Assembly (NCBI RefSeq): GCF_044389085.1 | Contig: NZ_JBIRXP010000001.1 | Location: forward strand, 62,001 to 126,000 | DNA length: 64,000 nt | From: Isoptericola sp044389085 | GTDB lineage: Bacteria > Actinomycetota > Actinomycetes > Actinomycetales > Cellulomonadaceae | Direction: 5' to 3' | In this document: positions 1-8,710 of the stretch, piece by piece | Layout: each line of letters opens with the position of its first letter | How positions within the stretch are numbered: position 1 is the stretch's first letter | Program-made: the position numbers and the translations under genes | Notes under the pieces: generated by a model | What the model saw: only the letters and a program-made list of their open reading frames with translations | Databases searched by the model: none | Told to the model about the DNA's origin: nothing

Positions 1-2
1 GC

Positions 3-374
3 GTGCCGTTGGTCGTCACCGGCGTCGCGAGCGGCGTGGGCAGCGTGGCGGCGGGCATCGGCGGCCCGCCCGTGGCGATCTACTCCGTGCTCAGCGGCTG
101 GGAGCCACGCGCCTTCGCCGCGACGGCGCAGCCGTTCTTCGCGACCAACGCGCTGGCCGCGCTGGTCGCGAAGCTGACCCTCACCGACGCGTCCTTCCCG
201 CCCTTCGACGTCTGGCAGTGGGCGGCCGTCCTGGCCGCGATCGTGGTGGGGCTCGCCGTCGGCGACTGGCTCACCCCGCGCGTCCCCGCGCCCGCGGTGC
301 GACGCGGGCTGATCGTGCTCGCCTACGTCGGCGGGGTCGCCACCCTCGTGCAGGGCCTGCTGCGCCTCGGCTGA
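3..374 (+). CDS. Sulfite exporter TauE/SafE family protein, C-terminal part
   Basis: This is the last 123 residues of a polytopic membrane protein whose 5' end lies before the window. The GTG at position 3 is probably internal. The segment contains a glycine-rich stretch (GIGGPPVAIY) followed by hydrophobic helices, as in the second half of TauE/SafE permeases, which export sulfonates, sulfite or other small anions. The substrate cannot be read from the fragment. It ends 13 bases before the stop of a convergent gene. The family call rests on motif recognition only. Confidence 0.7.
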   Translation: MPLVVTGVASGVGSVAAGIGGPPVAIYSVLSGWEPRAFAATAQPFFATNALAALVAKLTLTDASFPPFDVWQWAAVLAAIVVGLAVGDWLTPRVPAPAVRRGLIVLAYVGGVATLVQGLLRLG

Positions 375-387
375 GGAGGGGGCGGGC

Positions 388-849
388 TCAGACCGGCCGG
401 TCGCCCTCGTCGCGGCGCGGGGCGACCGCGGGCCCGTCCGCCGGCCCGTCGGCGCGGTGCTCGGGCGCGTGCCCCTGGGTGCCCTGGTCGGGGTCCAGCT
501 CGTCCGCGCGGCGCAGGCGCTCGTCGACCTCGGCCCGGTGCTCGGCGAGGCTCGCGTCCCTGGCGCGGGCCTGCTCCTGCAGGCGCGCCGCCTCGGCGGC
601 CTTCTGGTCGGCCTCCGCCTGCGACATCCGGGCCTCGGCGTCGAGCCTGGCGGTGGCCGCCTCGCGCTCCTGGACGGCGATCCGGTCGTGCTCCGCCTGC
701 CGGCGCAGCTCGGCGGCCTCGTCGCGTCGCTCCTCGCGGCGGCGGGCCTCGGCGGCCCGGGAGCGGCGGGCGAGGGCCATCGCGACGAGCACGATCAGCA
801 GCACGACGACGACGGCGACGACGATCCAGACGATGGTCGTGGTGTCCAT
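388..849 (-). CDS. Small membrane-anchored coiled-coil protein
   Basis: A 153-residue protein with one N-terminal transmembrane helix (about residues 7-27, rich in V/I/L). It is followed by a basic patch and a long Ala/Glu/Arg-rich coiled coil (about 30-115) and a charged, proline-containing tail. The ATG is preceded by AGGAG at a normal distance. I recognise no named family. Topology suggests a protein anchored in the membrane with a cytoplasmic coiled coil. It stands alone between two unrelated genes. Confidence 0.7.
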   Translation of the reverse strand: MDTTTIVWIVVAVVVVLLIVLVAMALARRSRAAEARRREERRDEAAELRRQAEHDRIAVQEREAATARLDAEARMSQAEADQKAAEAARLQEQARARDASLAEHRAEVDERLRRADELDPDQGTQGHAPEHRADGPADGPAVAPRRDEGDRPV

Positions 850-933
850 GGCGGACTCCTGACGTCAGGGGTGCCGGGGCGGCGCCCTGGGTCGATCACA
901 CGGCCGTCGCCGGTTGCTTGCAACCGCCGCCGC

Positions 934-3693
934 TCAGATCCGCCCGACGTCCACGACGGTGAGCGCGACCGTCCCGGCCTCGTCGCTCGCGGCCAGGTCG
1001 ACGACGGCGGTGATCGCCCAGTCGTGGTCGCCGTCCGCGTCGTCGAGCACCTGGCGCACCCACCAGGTGCCCGCGGGCACCTCGGCGACCTCGACGCCGT
1101 CGCGCGTGGTGGTGGTCGCGCCGCCGGGCAGCTCCGTGCCGGGCTCCCGGATGGTGAGCAGCCCGGCCGCACGGGCGGCGGGGCCGATGCCGACCGCGTC
1201 GTCGCCCTGCGCCTCGAACAGCGGGTCGAGCGCGGCGGCCCAGGCGTCGCCGTCCCAGCCGTGCGCGCCGTCCAGGGCGCCGAGCGCGTCGTAGTCCTCG
1301 CGGGCGGCGAGCTCGACGCGACGGAACGTTGCGTTGCGCACCAGGCGGCGGAAGGCGCGCGGGTTGCCCGTGACCGGGCGTGTCGGCGCCTCGGCGCCGG
1401 CTTCGGCGAGCTCGCCCTCGACGACGGTGTCGGCGTCGTCGTCGACCGGGTTCTGCAGCCGCTCCCACTCGTCGAGCAGCGACGAGTCGACGCCGCGCAC
1501 CAGCTCGCCGAGCCACTCCACGACCTCCTGCACCTCCTCGGTGCGGTGCTCCTCCGGCACCACCTGGCGCAGCGCGCGGTAGGCGTCGGCGAGGTAGCGC
1601 AGCACGACGCCCTCGGTGCGCTCGAGCCCGTACACGCTGACGAGCTCGGCGAACGTCATGGCCTGCTCGAGCATGTCGCGCACCACGGACTTGGGCGCCA
1701 GCTCGGCGTCGGCCACCCACGGGTTGGACCGCTTGTACGTCAGGAACGCCGGCTCGAGGAGGTCGGCGAGCGGCCGCGGCCACGTGACGTCCTCGAGCGC
1801 CTCCATGCGCTCCTCGTACTCCAGGCCCTCGGCCTTCATCGCCGCGACGGCCTCGCCCTTGGCCTTGCTCTGCTGGGCGTAGAGGATCTGCCGCGGGTCG
1901 TCGAGGGTCGCCTCGATGACGGAGACGACGTCGAGCACGTGCGTCGGGCTCTCGACGTCCAACAGGTCCATGGCCGCGAGCGCGAACGGCGACAGGGGGG
2001 CGTTCAGCGCGAAGTCGCGCGGCAGGTCGACGACGAGCCGCACGCTGGGCCGGTACCCGGCGGGGCGCGACGGGTCGGGCACGCGCACCTTCTCCACGAC
2101 GCCCGCGACGCGCAGCGACCGGTAGATGCGGAAGGTCTGGCGCACGTGCCTGGCCTGCTGCGTCTCGGTGTCGTGGTTCGCGGTGAGGAGGTGACGCATG
2201 GCCTCGACGGGGTCGCCGCCCGTGCCCGCCGCATCCCGCGCGAGCACGTTGAGCACCATGGCGTGGTTGACGTGGAACTGGCTGGTCAGGGGCTCGGGGT
2301 CGGCGTCGCGCAGCCGCTCGAACGTGGAGTCGGTCCAGTTCACGGCGCCGGCGGGCGCCTTCTTGCGCACCACCTTCTTGAGCTTCTTCGGGTCGTCGCC
2401 CGCCTTGGCAAGCTGCTTGCGGTTCTCGATGACGTGATCGGGGGCCATGACGAGCACCTCGCCGACGGTGTCGAAGCCCGCGCGCCCGGCCCGGCCGGCG
2501 ATCTGGTGGAACTCACGCGCGGTGAGGTGGCGCATGCGCTCGCCGTCGTACTTGACCAGCGACGTCATCAGCACGGTGCGGATGGGCACGTTGATGCCGA
2601 CGCCGAGCGTGTCGGTGCCGCAGACCACCTTGAGCAGGCCGCGCTGCGTGAGCCGCTCCACGAGCCGCCGGTACTTGGGCAGCATCCCCGCGTGGTGCAC
2701 GCCGACGCCCGCGCGCAGGAACTTGCTCAGCGTCTTGCCGAAGCCCGTGCCGAAGCGGAACGCGCCGATCTCGGCGGCGATCGCGGCCTTCTCGTCCTTG
2801 GACGCCAGGTTCGTGGACAGCAGCGCCTGGGCGCGCTCGACGGCGTCCTTCTGCGTGAAGTGGACGACGTAGACGGGGGCGCGGTGCGTCGTGACGAGCT
2901 CGGTGATGACCTCGGTCAGCGGCTCGACGACGTAGGAGAACGTCAGCGGCACGGGCCGCTCGGCGCCCGCGACCTCCGCGACGGGGCGGCCGCTGCGCTC
3001 CTCGAGGTCCTCCCGCAGCCGGGTGGTGTCGCCCAGGGTGGCCGACATGAGCAGGAACTGCGTGCGCGGCAGCTCCAGCAGCGGCACCTGCCACGCCCAG
3101 CCGCGCTGCCGGTCGCCGTAGAAGTGGAACTCGTCCATGACGACCTGGGCGATGGCGTCGTCGCCCGCCGTGCCGTCCGCGCCGACGCCGTCGTCGTCCG
3201 CCCCGCGCCGCAGGGCGAGGTTCGCGAGGATCTCCGCGGTGCAGCAGATGATCGGGGCGTCGGCGTTGACGGCGGAGTCGCCGGTCATCATGCCCACGTT
3301 GCGCGACCCGAACGCGGCGACGAGGTCGAAGAACTTCTCGCTCACCAGGGCCTTGAGCGGCGCGGTGTAGAACGTGCGGCCGCCGCGGCCCGACCGGCGG
3401 TTCGCCAGCGCGGCGAACTGCGCGCCCATCGCGACCATCGACTTGCCCGATCCCGTGGGCGTCGCCAGGACCACGTGCGAGCCGGTCATGAGCTCCAGGA
3501 GGGCCTCCTCCTGGTGGGGGTACAGCGGCCGGCCGGTGCCGGCGGCCCACTCGCCGAACCCCTCGAAGAGGACGTCGGGGTCCGGCGCGCCGCCGGTGGG
3601 GGCGGGCAGGTACGGCAGCAGCGTGCCGGCGGGGCGGGGGACGGTGGCGGTCTCGGTGGCGGTCTCGGTGGGGGTGCCGGTCGGGGAAGTCAT
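934..3693 (-). CDS. DEAD/DEAH-box RNA helicase, Ski2-like with DUF3516-type C-terminus
   Basis: A 919-residue superfamily II helicase. Motif I is ATPTGSGKS at residues 77-85, motif II is DEFH at 187-190, motif III is SATLGD near 232, and motif VI is QIAGRAGRAG near 415. The long C-terminal half has the character of the DUF3516 extension found in actinobacterial helicases. Such proteins unwind RNA or RNA/DNA hybrids and may assist RNA turnover; the exact substrate is unknown. The Thr/Glu-rich N-terminus is low complexity. The gene is single and convergent with nothing nearby. The 1250-residue open frame on the opposite strand is a high-GC shadow. Confidence 0.92.
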   Translation of the reverse strand: MTSPTGTPTETATETATVPRPAGTLLPYLPAPTGGAPDPDVLFEGFGEWAAGTGRPLYPHQEEALLELMTGSHVVLATPTGSGKSMVAMGAQFAALANRRSGRGGRTFYTAPLKALVSEKFFDLVAAFGSRNVGMMTGDSAVNADAPIICCTAEILANLALRRGADDDGVGADGTAGDDAIAQVVMDEFHFYGDRQRGWAWQVPLLELPRTQFLLMSATLGDTTRLREDLEERSGRPVAEVAGAERPVPLTFSYVVEPLTEVITELVTTHRAPVYVVHFTQKDAVERAQALLSTNLASKDEKAAIAAEIGAFRFGTGFGKTLSKFLRAGVGVHHAGMLPKYRRLVERLTQRGLLKVVCGTDTLGVGINVPIRTVLMTSLVKYDGERMRHLTAREFHQIAGRAGRAGFDTVGEVLVMAPDHVIENRKQLAKAGDDPKKLKKVVRKKAPAGAVNWTDSTFERLRDADPEPLTSQFHVNHAMVLNVLARDAAGTGGDPVEAMRHLLTANHDTETQQARHVRQTFRIYRSLRVAGVVEKVRVPDPSRPAGYRPSVRLVVDLPRDFALNAPLSPFALAAMDLLDVESPTHVLDVVSVIEATLDDPRQILYAQQSKAKGEAVAAMKAEGLEYEERMEALEDVTWPRPLADLLEPAFLTYKRSNPWVADAELAPKSVVRDMLEQAMTFAELVSVYGLERTEGVVLRYLADAYRALRQVVPEEHRTEEVQEVVEWLGELVRGVDSSLLDEWERLQNPVDDDADTVVEGELAEAGAEAPTRPVTGNPRAFRRLVRNATFRRVELAAREDYDALGALDGAHGWDGDAWAAALDPLFEAQGDDAVGIGPAARAAGLLTIREPGTELPGGATTTTRDGVEVAEVPAGTWWVRQVLDDADGDHDWAITAVVDLAASDEAGTVALTVVDVGRI

Positions 3694-3751
3694 GGTCGGG
3701 CCATTCTTCCAGCCCGGGCAGGCGGCTTCGCGGCGCGGGGGCGACGACGTG

Positions 3752-4498
3752 TCAGCCGAGGTCCCACAGGTGCCGGTAGAAGGCGATGCGCTCCTCGTCG
3801 GGCGCGATGCCGTACGCGTCGAAGAAGGCGGGCTCGTACCCGTCGCCGTAGTTCCACTCCAGGCTGTAGCTGGCGACGGCGAGGTCGGCCCAGCGGTCCG
3901 CGACGCCCATCGCGTCGAGGTCGACGTGCGCCGTCCACCGGCCGCCGTCGTCCAGCAGGGTGTTGGGGGCGCACGGGTCGCCGTGGCACACGACGAGACG
4001 GTCGACGTCCGGCACGGCGCCGACCTGGGCGCGAGCGGCGGGGGAGAGGCGTCCGACGCGGTCGGCCACGCTCCACGAGAACGGGCAGTCGTCCACGGGG
4101 AGCGTGTCGTGCAGGGCCCGCAGCCCGGCGCCGATCGCGCGCACGGCCGTCTCCGGGTGCGCCAGCCAGCGGGGGTCGACGGCGGAGCGGCCCGCGATCC
4201 CCGCGGTGAGCAGCCAGGACCCAGCGGCGTCCGCGCCGCGCTCGAGCACCTGCGGCACCGGGGTGTGCGGGGCGGCCCAGGCGAGCCGTTCCGCCTCGGC
4301 GTCGAGGTCCAGCTCGGGGGTGCCGGCGGCGACCCACTTGACGTAGCGCTCGGCGCCCGTGGCCGCGGTCAGGCGGAACGTGAGGCCGCCGAGCTCGTTG
4401 CGCCACACCGGTGTCACGGCGTCGTCGCCGGCGAGCAGGCGCACCCGTTCGGGCACGACGACGGGCTCGGACGGGGTGGCGGCGAGGACGCGGGACAT
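3752..4498 (-). CDS. Aminoglycoside 3'-phosphotransferase-like kinase
   Basis: A 248-residue kinase of the APH/choline kinase fold. The catalytic loop HGDPCAPN lies near residues 180-187, and the metal-binding VDLDAMG follows about 15 residues later. Both fit the APH(3') family, which phosphorylates aminoglycosides using ATP. Chromosomal actinobacterial members often have unknown natural substrates, so resistance is not implied. A longer open frame continues upstream, but the ATG at 4498 begins the recognisable protein and I chose it. Its start is about 32 bases from the stop of the transporter gene on the same strand. Confidence 0.8.
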   Translation of the reverse strand: MSRVLAATPSEPVVVPERVRLLAGDDAVTPVWRNELGGLTFRLTAATGAERYVKWVAAGTPELDLDAEAERLAWAAPHTPVPQVLERGADAAGSWLLTAGIAGRSAVDPRWLAHPETAVRAIGAGLRALHDTLPVDDCPFSWSVADRVGRLSPAARAQVGAVPDVDRLVVCHGDPCAPNTLLDDGGRWTAHVDLDAMGVADRWADLAVASYSLEWNYGDGYEPAFFDAYGIAPDEERIAFYRHLWDLG

Positions 4499-4530
4499 GC
4501 GCCGATCGTGGCATCCCGTGTCGCTCCGGG

Positions 4531-5619
4531 CTAGGGCTTTCCCGTCGGTTCGACGTCGGTCGCGGCGGCCGGTCCGGCGGCCGGTTCGATGGTCCCGGTG
4601 GCCGTCCCGGCCTCTGCCTCGGGGCGGGTCCCGAGGCTCGGCCCGACCGCGGGCGGTGTGCGCCGCGTGGCGGCCTCGCCCTGCTGCACGACGACCACCC
4701 CGGCGAGCACCAGCAGCCCGCCGACCAGCTGGACGGGGCGGGGCAGCTCGTCGAGCAGCACCCAGGCGAAGCACACGGCGCTGACCACCTCGAGCAGCGC
4801 GACGAACGACGCCGGCCGTGCCCCCAGCCTGCGCCCGGCCGCGATGCCGGTGACGTACGCGACGCCCGCGGTCACGACGCCCAGCGCGGCGAGCACCGCC
4901 CCGACGGGGACGACGGCTCCCGCGAGCCCGACGGCGGCGGTCGAGGCGGTCACGGGCAGGATGCCGACGGCGGCGAGCACCGCGAGCAGCACGGCGCCCA
5001 CGACCAGCCCGCCCGCGGCGAGGCTCAGGGGCGGCAGGCCGGTGCCGGACCGGGCGTTGAGCACGAAGTAGGTGGAGGCGCCGACCATCGCGCCGAGCGC
5101 CCACGCCACCCCGACGGGGTCGAGGCGGGCGCCGGTGAGGTCCAGCACGAGCACCAGCCCGGCGGCGGCGAGCGCGAGGCCGGCGAGCGTCGCCCGTCCG
5201 GGGCGCTGGCCGTGCCGCAGCCAGAGCCAGGCGACGACCGCCGCCGGCGCCGAGTACTCGATGAGCAGCGCGGGCCCCACCTGCATGTGCTGCACGGCCG
5301 CGAAGTAGCAGAACTGCGTCGCGGCGACGCCGAGCGCGCCGTAGAGCGCCAGCAGCCGCAGGTTGCGGCGCACGGGCGCCCAGTCGCCGCGCAGGGCGAC
5401 GACGCCGAACGGCAGCAGCACGACCGCGCCGAGAGCGACGCGCACGAGGACGACGGCACCCGGGCTCCAGCCGGTCGCGAACAGCCCGGCGGCGAGCGGG
5501 CCGGACAGGCTGAACGTCACGGCGGAGACGACGGCGAGCACGAGGCCCGTGCCCAGCCCGCCGCGCGCGACCGCCGGCGGGGCGGGCGCACCGGGGGTGT
5601 CATGTGCGTCATTGCTCAT
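4531..5619 (-). CDS. EamA/DMT-family transporter (RhtA-like)
   Basis: A 362-residue protein with about ten hydrophobic segments arranged as two EamA repeats, followed by a hydrophilic tail of about 60 residues. DMT exporters move amino acids or other metabolites out of the cell; the substrate here is unknown. The gene is divergent from a CGNR zinc-finger protein, with only 38 bases between the starts and several shared ATGAC/GTCAT repeats. That arrangement suggests the neighbour regulates it. Confidence 0.85.
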   Translation of the reverse strand: MSNDAHDTPGAPAPPAVARGGLGTGLVLAVVSAVTFSLSGPLAAGLFATGWSPGAVVLVRVALGAVVLLPFGVVALRGDWAPVRRNLRLLALYGALGVAATQFCYFAAVQHMQVGPALLIEYSAPAAVVAWLWLRHGQRPGRATLAGLALAAAGLVLVLDLTGARLDPVGVAWALGAMVGASTYFVLNARSGTGLPPLSLAAGGLVVGAVLLAVLAAVGILPVTASTAAVGLAGAVVPVGAVLAALGVVTAGVAYVTGIAAGRRLGARPASFVALLEVVSAVCFAWVLLDELPRPVQLVGGLLVLAGVVVVQQGEAATRRTPPAVGPSLGTRPEAEAGTATGTIEPAAGPAAATDVEPTGKP

Positions 5620-5676
5620 GACGCATGACGGTAGGGCGAGTGGGCTAATGTGTCAACGTGGTTTTCGCACATGACA
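5598..5676. promoter_or_regulatory. Divergent promoter region with inverted repeats
   Basis: The region between the EamA gene and the CGNR gene carries a perfect 11-base inverted repeat, TGTCATGTGCG at 5598-5608 and CGCACATGACA at 5666-5676. Further GTCAT/ATGAC copies lie between the arms (5609-5629). The arms sit just inside the two coding starts. I infer a shared operator, probably for the CGNR protein. Confidence 0.5.
5646..5651 (+). promoter_or_regulatory. -10 box (TAATGT), leaderless start
   Basis: TAATGT ends exactly six bases before the GTG at 5658, so transcription would start at or next to the start codon. There is no Shine-Dalgarno sequence. Confidence 0.6.
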
Positions 5677-6191
5677 CCGTGAACTCGCTGCGCGCGGCCG
5701 TCGACCTCGTCAACGCGGAGGAGCCCCCGCTGACGCTCACGACGACGGCCGACCTGGACGCGTTCCTCGTGCGGCACGGGTACACCGGGCGCCACGACGG
5801 CACCGAGGCCGAGCTGGCGCGGGTGCGCGCGCTGGCGCCGCGGCTGCGCGGGCTGCTGCTGGCGGGCCGGGACGAGGCGGCCGCGCTCGTCAACGTCCTG
5901 CTCGAGCAGGCCGGCGCCTCGCCGCGGCTCGTGCGGCACGAGGGCGAGGACTGGCACGTCCACGCCGTCTCCCCGGACGCGCCGCTCGACGAGCGGATCA
6001 CCGTCGAGACGGCGATGGCGATGATCGACGTCGTGCGCGCCGACGAGCACTCCCGCCTCGCCGTGTGCGCCGACGACGACTGCCTGGGCCTCGTGCTCGA
6101 CCTGTCGCGCAACCGGTCCCGGCGGTACTGCTCCACAGCGTGCACCAACCGCAACGCCCAGGCGGCGCTGCGGGCGCGTCGGGCGGGCTGA
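5658..6191 (+). CDS. CGNR zinc-finger (ABATE-type) regulator
   Basis: A 177-residue protein. The C-terminus has the treble-clef motif CADDDCLGLVLD...NRSRRYCSTACTNR, with zinc-binding Cys pairs near residues 138-143 and 156-160. The N-terminal 120 residues resemble the ABATE (stress-induced TF-like) domain. CGNR proteins are putative transcription factors. GTG start with a leaderless -10 box. It is divergent from an EamA exporter, the usual partner for this kind of regulator, so it probably controls that gene. Confidence 0.88.
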   Translation: MVFAHDTVNSLRAAVDLVNAEEPPLTLTTTADLDAFLVRHGYTGRHDGTEAELARVRALAPRLRGLLLAGRDEAAALVNVLLEQAGASPRLVRHEGEDWHVHAVSPDAPLDERITVETAMAMIDVVRADEHSRLAVCADDDCLGLVLDLSRNRSRRYCSTACTNRNAQAALRARRAG

Positions 6192-6345
6192 GGCCGTCGC
6201 CGTCCGGCGTCCCTCCGGCGCCCCTCCGTCTTCGTCCCGTGCTGCCGACGTATCTGGCCTCGGGCGACGCGCTCCCTCCCCGCGAGGGCGCCAGGCTTTC
6301 CCGGGGCGACGACCCGCCCGGCCCGGCCCCACGAAGGAGGCGGCG

Positions 6346-6798
6346 ATGTCCGTCACGACGAGCATGGCCCTCGACCCCTGGCCGGTCGTGCGTCCCGGCG
6401 ACCGGTTCCACCCCGTCGGCACGCTGCAGCACCTGCTCGACGAGCACGGCCACGACCTCGAGGTGGACGAGACGTTCGGCCCGCTCACCGAGGCCGCCGT
6501 GCGCGCCTCCCAGCGCGACTTCGGCCTCGAGGCCGACGGCGTCGTCGGCCCGCGGACCTGGGGCGCGATCGTCGTCACGGTGCGCCTCGGCAGCCGCGGC
6601 CACGCCGTCCGCGGGGCGCAGTCCGAGCTCGACGTCCGCCCCGACGTCGACCTCGTGGTCGACGGGGTCTTCGGCCCGAGGACGGAGAGCGCGGTGCGCG
6701 GGTTCCAGCGGGCCCTGTCCGGGTTCGGCGTGCTCGTGGACGGCGTCGTCGGCCCCGTGACGTGGCGAGCCCTGGTCAGCGGGATGGTCTCCGACTGA
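6346..6798 (+). CDS. Peptidoglycan-binding domain protein (two PG_binding_1 repeats)
   Basis: A 150-residue protein made of two tandem peptidoglycan-binding repeats. Each ends in the typical FGP.TE.AVR..QR....DGVVGP.TW pattern, around residues 44-80 and 105-145. There is no signal peptide and no catalytic domain, which is odd for a wall-binding protein. It might leave the cell by a non-classical route or act on internal substrates such as phage-type lysis products. A strong RBS, AAGGAGG, precedes the ATG. No operon partner. Confidence 0.85.
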   Translation: MSVTTSMALDPWPVVRPGDRFHPVGTLQHLLDEHGHDLEVDETFGPLTEAAVRASQRDFGLEADGVVGPRTWGAIVVTVRLGSRGHAVRGAQSELDVRPDVDLVVDGVFGPRTESAVRGFQRALSGFGVLVDGVVGPVTWRALVSGMVSD

Positions 6799-6872
6799 GA
6801 CACGGTGCGAGAGCCCCGTCGTCCGCCGGGCGCGGCGCCGTCCCGGTCCGGGCGGTCGGCCTGGACGCGGGG

Positions 6873-7799
6873 CTACGGTTCGACGGCCTCGAGCACCGCG
6901 TCGCACACCCCGACCAGCCGCGCGCGCAGCTCCTGCCCGCGCGCGGCGAACCCGCGCTGCCGGCGCACGTACTCGGCCTTGCCCTCCGGCGTCTCGATCG
7001 GCACGGCCTCGACGCCGTACGACGAGACGTCGTACGGCGCGGCCGCCATGTCCGTGTACCGGATGTCGCGGGCGAGCTCGAAGGCGTCGAGCAGCAGGTC
7101 CCCGGGAGCGGCGGGGCCGAGCTTGAGCGCCCACTTGTACAGGTCCATGCCGGCGTGCAGGCAGCCGGGCTGCTCCATCGCGGGCTGGCGCTCGCGGGTG
7201 GGGCGCAGCTGGTTGCGGCCCTCGGCCTCGGGCGTGAAGAACCGGTAGGCGTCGAAGTGGGAGCAGCCGATGCGGTGCGACTCGACGACCGCGTCCGTGC
7301 CGTCGTGGCCCAGCCGCAGCGGCAGCGGGTGGCGGTGGTCCCGCTTTGCCGCGCGGTCGCGGTAGACCATCGCCCACTCGTGCAGGCCGAAGCAGCCGAA
7401 CGTGCCCGGGCGACCCGCCGTGGCGGACACGAGCGCCCGGACGTAGCGCACGGTGTCGCCGCGGTCCGCCACGAACGCCTCGGCGTCGAGCGTGACGCCC
7501 GTGCCGCCGTCCGACAGCGCCACCGGGCGGTACCAGCGCCACCCGGCGTGCTCGGCGCCGCCCGCGAGCACCACGCCCGGGCCCGGGTGCCACCGGCGCA
7601 GGTGGCTCACGCGGGTCGGGTAGTACGTGAACAGGAAGTCCTCGATGGCGTGCTTGTCGCCCCGGTCGCGCGCCGCGCGCCACACCGCCGTCAGCGCGTC
7701 CGCGCGGTCAGCGTGCGCGGCGGCCAGCGGCTCCCAGGTGTCGCGCAGCACGACGACGTCGGCGGGGACCGCCGGGTCGTCGAGAGTCGTCGCGCGCAC
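6873..7799 (-). CDS. Conserved actinobacterial protein annotated as 3-methyladenine DNA glycosylase-like
   Basis: A 308-residue soluble protein. It matches from memory the actinobacterial family with the markers EDFLFTYYP, LRRWHPGPG and QPGCLHAGMDLYKWA, which databases often label 3-methyladenine DNA glycosylase. I see no helix-hairpin-helix glycosylase signature, so the enzymatic name is weak. An open frame continues further upstream, but the GTG at 7799 has a perfect leaderless -10 box six bases away and avoids overlap with the divergent gene. Confidence 0.72.
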   Translation of the reverse strand: MRATTLDDPAVPADVVVLRDTWEPLAAAHADRADALTAVWRAARDRGDKHAIEDFLFTYYPTRVSHLRRWHPGPGVVLAGGAEHAGWRWYRPVALSDGGTGVTLDAEAFVADRGDTVRYVRALVSATAGRPGTFGCFGLHEWAMVYRDRAAKRDHRHPLPLRLGHDGTDAVVESHRIGCSHFDAYRFFTPEAEGRNQLRPTRERQPAMEQPGCLHAGMDLYKWALKLGPAAPGDLLLDAFELARDIRYTDMAAAPYDVSSYGVEAVPIETPEGKAEYVRRQRGFAARGQELRARLVGVCDAVLEAVEP

Positions 7800-7805
7800 C
7801 CCACC

Positions 7806-7811
7806 AGGGTA
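7806..7811 (-). promoter_or_regulatory. -10 box (TACCCT), leaderless start
   Basis: Read on the minus strand, TACCCT ends six bases before the GTG start at 7799. It decides the start of the glycosylase-like gene. Confidence 0.6.
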
Positions 7812-7841
7812 CGAGCGCGGCGAGCACACCCCCGGCCCCGT

Positions 7842-7847
7842 TAGCGT
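7842..7847 (+). promoter_or_regulatory. -10 box (TAGCGT), leaderless start
   Basis: TAGCGT lies seven bases before the GTG at 7855, with no RBS between. This fits a leaderless transcript for the PhzF gene. Confidence 0.5.
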
Positions 7848-7854
7848 GTGACCC

Positions 7855-8709
7855 GTGCCGCACACCTACGGATTCCGCCAGGTCGACGTCTTCGCCACCG
7901 GCCCGCTCACCGGTAACCCGGTGGCCGTGGTGCACGACGCCGACGACCTCGACGACGCGCAGATGGCCGCCTTCGCGCGCTGGACCAACCTCTCCGAGAC
8001 CACGTTCCTGCTGCGCCCCACCGACCCCGCGGCGGACTACCGGCTGCGGATCTGGACGCCCGGCGGCGAGCTGCCCTTCGCCGGGCACCCGACGCTCGGC
8101 ACCGCGCACGCGTGGCTCGAGGCGGGCGGGACGCCCCGCTCCGCGGACCACATCGTCCAGGAGTGCGGCGTCGGGCTCGTCACCGTCCGGCGCGACGCCG
8201 CCGAGGACGGCGACCGGCTCGCGTTCGCCGCCCCGCCGCTGCGACGCTCCGGCCCGGTGGGCCCGGAGGACCTCGCGCGGATCGCCCGCGGCCTGCGGGT
8301 GAGCGTCGCGGACATCGAGGACGCGGCCTGGGTGGACAACGGACCGGGCTGGGTCGCGGCCCGCCTGCGCGACGCCGCGGCCGTGCTCGCCGTCGAGCCG
8401 GACCTCGCCGCGTTCGGCGACCTGAAGATCGGCGTCGTCGGCGCCTACGCGCCGGGGGAGTCGGACGCCGCCGTCGAGGTGCGCGCGTTCGTGCCCGACA
8501 TCGGAGTCGCCGAGGACCCGGTCACGGGCAGCCTCAACGCCGGCCTCGGCCAGTGGCTCGCGGGCGGCCTGCTGCCGCCGTCTTACGTCGCCTCGCAGGG
8601 CACCGCCCTGGGCCGGCGCGGTCGCGTGCACGTGCGTCGCGACGCCCACGGCGACGTGTGGGTCGCCGGAGCCGCGGTCACCACCATCGCCGGGACGGTG
8701 ACGATCTAG
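7855..8709 (+). CDS. PhzF family isomerase
   Basis: A 284-residue protein of the PhzF/diaminopimelate epimerase-like fold. The N-terminus (QVDVFATGPLTGNPVAVV) and the GGELPFAGHPTLGTAH motif near residues 63-80 are diagnostic. The C-terminal half contains DPVTGSLNAGL. Many family members are uncharacterised isomerases outside phenazine clusters, and no phenazine genes are near. GTG start. It is followed one base later by a GNAT gene, so the two are probably co-transcribed. Confidence 0.9.
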   Translation: MPHTYGFRQVDVFATGPLTGNPVAVVHDADDLDDAQMAAFARWTNLSETTFLLRPTDPAADYRLRIWTPGGELPFAGHPTLGTAHAWLEAGGTPRSADHIVQECGVGLVTVRRDAAEDGDRLAFAAPPLRRSGPVGPEDLARIARGLRVSVADIEDAAWVDNGPGWVAARLRDAAAVLAVEPDLAAFGDLKIGVVGAYAPGESDAAVEVRAFVPDIGVAEDPVTGSLNAGLGQWLAGGLLPPSYVASQGTALGRRGRVHVRRDAHGDVWVAGAAVTTIAGTVTI

Positions 8710-8710
8710 C

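Noticed and set aside
457..4209. A 1250-codon open frame on the plus strand
   Set aside because: It is antisense to the helicase and phosphotransferase genes, has Arg/Gly/Val-rich composition without motifs, and is a product of high GC.
7800..7865. 22-codon upstream extension of the glycosylase-like gene
   Set aside because: It would overlap the divergent PhzF start, while the GTG at 7799 has a well-placed -10 box.
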